Positions 8,348 through 10,602 of a stretch of DNA of 10,602 nucleotides are shown in pieces. The notes below the pieces were generated by a model. The model saw nothing but the letters and a program-made list of their open reading frames with translations, made no database searches and was not told where the DNA came from. Position numbers and translations under genes: made by a program. Every line of letters starts with the position of its first letter. Position 1 is the stretch's first letter. The DNA is from Desulfobulbaceae bacterium (GTDB lineage Bacteria > Desulfobacterota > Desulfobulbia > Desulfobulbales > UBA5123). The stretch spans positions 1 through 10,602 of the forward strand of contig JAOUHH010000069.1 in NCBI GenBank assembly GCA_029865195.1, given 5' to 3'.

Positions 8348-8641
8348 ATGACTGAAAAAAAGGATTCCGGCAACAAGCCGCGGATAAAAAAAACGGTGGC
8401 CCTGCGCTACGATCAGGAGAAAGAGGCCGCCCCCACCGTCATCGCCAAGGGCCAGGGACTGCGGGCCGAAAAGATCCTCGAGCTGGCCCGGGAACACAAC
8501 ATCCCCATCCACGAGGACAGCGATCTGGTGGAAATCCTCTCCCGACTTGATCTCCAGTCGGAGATCCCGCCCGAAACCTATGTGGTGGTGGCCGAACTCC
8601 TCGCCTTCATCTACCGCGCCAACGAATCGTTCAAATCGTAA
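8348..8641 (+). CDS. FlhB C-terminal-domain-like protein (FlhX/YlqH type)
   Basis: The 97-residue protein matches the cytoplasmic C-terminal domain of FlhB, the substrate-specificity switch of the flagellar type III export gate: VALRYDQEKEAAPTVIAKG (17-35), LRAEKILELAREHNIPIHED (38-57), then LSRLDLQSEIPPETYVVVAELLAFIYR. It has no membrane segments, and the Asn-Pro-Thr-His autocleavage motif that precedes this stretch in FlhB is missing. It therefore resembles stand-alone FlhX/YlqH proteins, which in some bacteria can replace the cleaved FlhB fragment. ATG 8348 is the only reasonable start; the longer upstream frame is antisense to sfsA and lacks a start in the gap. The Shine-Dalgarno is weak (GGAG 13 bases away). 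It sits just before the flgF-flgG-flgA run but upstream of that run's sigma54 promoter, so it is probably transcribed separately. Confidence 0.88.
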   Translation: MTEKKDSGNKPRIKKTVALRYDQEKEAAPTVIAKGQGLRAEKILELAREHNIPIHEDSDLVEILSRLDLQSEIPPETYVVVAELLAFIYRANESFKS

Positions 8642-8660
8642 CCGGAAAAAATTACCCTCC

Positions 8661-8705
8661 CACCCAGCCGCCCCGCACCCAGCCGCAACCGCCCCGTTGG
8701 CGGGG
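8661..8705 (+). repeat. 11-base direct repeat and GC hairpin between the flhX-like gene and flgF
   Basis: CACCCAGCCGC occurs at 8661-8671 and again at 8676-8686, 15 bases apart. It is followed by a hairpin CCCCG-TTGG-CGGGG (8692-8705). No T-tract follows the hairpin, so it is not a standard terminator. The repeats lie about 100-120 bases before the predicted sigma54 start, where activator sites often sit, but the match could be chance in GC-rich DNA. Confidence 0.35.
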
Positions 8706-8756
8706 ATGATCGCCGCGTCCGCCCCACCGCCCGCCCGAGACCCTTCGCAAAATGTT

Positions 8757-8771
8757 TGGCACGAATGTTGC
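8757..8771 (+). promoter_or_regulatory. Sigma54 (RpoN) promoter of flgFGA
   Basis: TGGCAC at 8757-8762 and TTGC at 8768-8771 are separated by 5 bases, an exact match to the -24/-12 sigma54 consensus TGGCAC-N5-TTGC with the invariant GG and GC 12 bases apart. The predicted start is near 8783, about 25 bases before the flgF start codon. Sigma54 control of rod and hook genes is well known in many flagellated proteobacteria, and it implies an FlrC/FleQ/FlgR-like activator encoded elsewhere. Confidence 0.92.
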
Positions 8772-8806
8772 TTAACAAATCAGCAAACATCTTATGAGGT
8801 GCAACC

Positions 8807-9535
8807 GTGTTCATCCAAAATCGAATCGGACTCATCGAAAGCGTGGAATCAATGCTCAACCAGGAACGACGCATGGAACAGAGCACCAACAACCTCGCCA
8901 ACGTCAACACCGCCGGCTACAAGAAGGAAAACACCGCCTTCAGTGAAATGCTCTTTACCGCCGCCAGCGGCGGCCAACGGGTGGGCAAGGCGATCAAGAT
9001 CATCACCGACCACGCCCAGGGCTCCACCGAAACCACCGGCAACCCTCTGGATCTGGCGATTGCCGGCGACGGCTATTTCAAGATCCAGACCGCAGGCGGC
9101 ATCCGCTACACCAGGGCCGGGGAATTTACCCGCGACAGCCAGGGCCAGCTCACCACCCCGAACGGCGACCCGGTCCTCGGCCTGGGCGGGCCGGTGATGA
9201 TCAACGGCCAAAACTTTCAGATACAGCCCAACGGCGAGGTCTTCGTTGACGGCCAATTGGCAAACCGCCTGGATGTAGTCACCGTCGACAACAAGGCCCT
9301 TCTCGAAAAAGAGGGCCGCAACCTGTACCGCCTCATCGGCAACGGCCAGGAGATAGCCGCCGAACAGGCCACCGTCAAGCAGGGGGTGGTTGAAAAATCC
9401 AACGTCAACACCGTGTTGGAGATGACGGAGATGATCTCCCTGCAACGTGATTACGAAGCCCAACAGAAGCTGATCCGCACCATCGACGATATCGATGTCG
9501 AGGCCATCCGCAAGGTCGGCTCCTTGACACCCTAA
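8807..9535 (+). CDS. flgF: Flagellar basal-body rod protein FlgF
   Basis: FlgF is a component of the rod that crosses the periplasm, exported by the flagellar type III system. The 242 residues match the family (about 240-250). The N-terminal rod motif NNLANVNTAGYKKE (28-41) is followed by FSEMLF, a central domain with GNPLDLAIAGDGYFKIQ and RYTRAGEFTRDSQG, and a C-terminal helix SNVNTVLEMTEMISLQRDYEAQ that packs with the N-terminus in the rod. It is judged FlgF rather than FlgG by length and by the adjacent true FlgG. The GTG start at 8807 has a GAGG site 8 bases upstream. It is the first gene after the sigma54 promoter, 37 bases before flgG. Its rod-motif DNA at 8888-8925 matches flgG 9642-9679 with 3 differences in 38, as expected for paralogues. 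Confidence 0.95.
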   Translation: MFIQNRIGLIESVESMLNQERRMEQSTNNLANVNTAGYKKENTAFSEMLFTAASGGQRVGKAIKIITDHAQGSTETTGNPLDLAIAGDGYFKIQTAGGIRYTRAGEFTRDSQGQLTTPNGDPVLGLGGPVMINGQNFQIQPNGEVFVDGQLANRLDVVTVDNKALLEKEGRNLYRLIGNGQEIAAEQATVKQGVVEKSNVNTVLEMTEMISLQRDYEAQQKLIRTIDDIDVEAIRKVGSLTP

Positions 9536-9572
9536 ACAAAACTTTGACACCCCCACGACCTAGGAGAACACC

Positions 9573-10355
9573 ATGATCCGTTCACTTTACTCAGCCCGCA
9601 CCGGCATGAACGGCCAGCAGATGCAGCTGGACGTCATCTCCAACAACCTTGCCAACGTCAACACCGCAGGCTTCAAGAAAAGCCGGGTGCAGTTCGAGGA
9701 CTTACTGTACCAGAACATTCGCGCAGCCGGCACCCAGACCGCCGACGGCGGCCAGGTTCCCACCGGTATCCAGGTCGGCATGGGCGTCCGCCCCACCTCG
9801 GTGGCGAAGATCTTCACCCAGGGCGACTATTCCGAAACCGGCAACGATCTCGACTGGGCCATCGAAGGCCAAGGCTTTTTCCAGATCATCAAAAACGGCC
9901 AGGAATACTACACCCGGGCCGGCGCCTTCAGCCGCGACAGCGAGGGCTACATCGTCACCGGCAACGGCGACCGGCTCCAGCCCGAATTCGCCATCCCGCA
10001 GGGAACAACCACCCTGGCCCTCGACGGCAGCGGCAACCTGACGGCCATCGACAGCCAGCAGAACATCCTCGCCTCCACCCAGATCACCCTCCATGATTTC
10101 ATCAACCCGGCGGGTCTGAAATCGGTGGGCGAAAACCTTTTCATGGAAACCGAGGCATCCGGCGCCCCCACCGAGGGTACGCCGGGCAGTGACGGTTTCG
10201 GCACCCTTTCCCAACGCTACGTCGAAACCTCCAACGTCAACGTCACCGAGGAACTGGTCAACATGATCATCACCCAGCGCGCCTACGAGGTGAACTCCAA
10301 GGCAATCCAGACCTCGGACCGGCTGCTTGAGATCGCAAACGGCCTCGTCCGGTAA
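9573..10355 (+). CDS. flgG: Flagellar distal rod protein FlgG
   Basis: FlgG forms the distal rod, the drive shaft that passes through the L and P rings. The 260 residues equal the canonical length. Signatures are MIRSLYSARTGMNGQQMQLD (1-20), NNLANVNTAGFKKSRVQFEDLLYQ (24-47), GIQVGMGVRP, GNDLDWAIEGQGFFQI, YYTRAGAFSRDSEGY, and the C-terminal VETSNVNVTEELVNMI-ITQRAYEVNSKAIQTSD helix ending NGLVR. ATG 9573 has AGGAG 6 bases upstream. The short flgF-flgG gap holds two TTGACACCC copies 20 bases apart but no matching -10 box, so no separate promoter is proposed. The stop codon TAA overlaps the Shine-Dalgarno of flgA. Confidence 0.98.
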   Translation: MIRSLYSARTGMNGQQMQLDVISNNLANVNTAGFKKSRVQFEDLLYQNIRAAGTQTADGGQVPTGIQVGMGVRPTSVAKIFTQGDYSETGNDLDWAIEGQGFFQIIKNGQEYYTRAGAFSRDSEGYIVTGNGDRLQPEFAIPQGTTTLALDGSGNLTAIDSQQNILASTQITLHDFINPAGLKSVGENLFMETEASGAPTEGTPGSDGFGTLSQRYVETSNVNVTEELVNMIITQRAYEVNSKAIQTSDRLLEIANGLVR

Positions 10356-10366
10356 GGAATAGCCCC

Positions 10367-10602
10367 ATGCAAGCCCGCAGACATGCCATCCTGATCGCCA
10401 TGCTCATCCTCGCCTGCCTCATCCAGGCCCGGATGACGGACGCCGCCGTGCTGACCACGGCGGCGATGAAAGGGATATTCCGCGACCTGACCTGCGCGAA
10501 TGCACCGTGGCCCAAAGAGCAGCTCGTGGTCGCCGATTTCAATGCCCAGCCCGCGACCCTTACGCTGCCCGACGGCACGATCGGCTACCGGGCGAACAGT
10601 CA
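10367..10602 (+). CDS. flgA: Flagellar P-ring assembly chaperone FlgA, N-terminal part (cut by window edge)
   Basis: FlgA is a periplasmic chaperone needed to polymerise the P-ring protein FlgI around the rod. Only the first 78 residues are in the window. A signal peptide is clear: basic MQARRH, hydrophobic core AILIAMLILACLIQ (7-20) and a likely cleavage site after about Ala26. The mature part shows NAPWPKEQLVVADF and LTLPDGTIGYRA, typical of the FlgA start. ATG 10367 has AAGGA 8 bases upstream, overlapping the flgG stop, with an 11-base gap. The flgF-flgG-flgA order, usually followed by flgH and flgI, supports the call. The C-terminal SAF domain lies outside the window. Confidence 0.85.
   Translation, partial: MQARRHAILIAMLILACLIQARMTDAAVLTTAAMKGIFRDLTCANAPWPKEQLVVADFNAQPATLTLPDGTIGYRANS

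Noticed and set aside
9544..9572. TTGACA in the flgF-flgG gap as a sigma70 promoter
   Set aside because: No -10 box stands 16-18 bases downstream, and flgG is explained by the sigma54 operon.

Overview
The window is ordinary-looking, GC-rich bacterial chromosome, roughly 60% or more G+C by eye. It holds eleven protein-coding genes, two of them cut by the window edges. No mobile element, CRISPR array, tRNA or rRNA was found. The gene set (NadA paired with a NifS-type desulfurase, QueC, SfsA, an FlhB-tail protein and a sigma54-driven flgF-flgG-flgA cluster) fits a motile Gram-negative. My best guess is the former deltaproteobacteria (Desulfuromonadia/Desulfobacterota type). This placement is inferred from gene content and style, not from a marker gene.

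Left part, minus strand, bases 1-8251, read from right to left. sfsA, queC and nagZ form a tight run, with queC and nagZ overlapping by 14 bases. A 163-base gap with a candidate promoter and a leader hairpin follows. Next is a two-domain protein joining a ribosome-hibernation-like S30AE domain to a cold-shock domain. After it comes a strong intrinsic terminator whose T-tract touches the Shine-Dalgarno sequence of nadA. nadA and a NifS-type cysteine desulfurase are separated by 2 bases. Then come glmS and a BioH-like alpha/beta hydrolase that runs off the left edge and may be fused to BioC.

Right part, plus strand, bases 8348-10602. A short FlhB C-terminal-domain protein (FlhX/YlqH type) diverges from sfsA. 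It is followed by a textbook sigma54 promoter and then flgF, flgG and the start of flgA, which together build the distal rod and begin P-ring assembly of the flagellum.

Functionally the left half mixes biosynthesis and maintenance: biotin, amino-sugar supply and wall recycling, NAD, a 7-deazaguanine precursor, and ribosome/RNA protection. The best local story is nadA-nifS, where the desulfurase probably supplies sulfur for NadA's oxygen-sensitive [4Fe-4S] cluster. I see no wholly new system. The items most worth a second look are the terminator pressed against nadA, the S30AE-cold-shock fusion, the possible BioH-BioC fusion and the flagellar sigma54 promoter.
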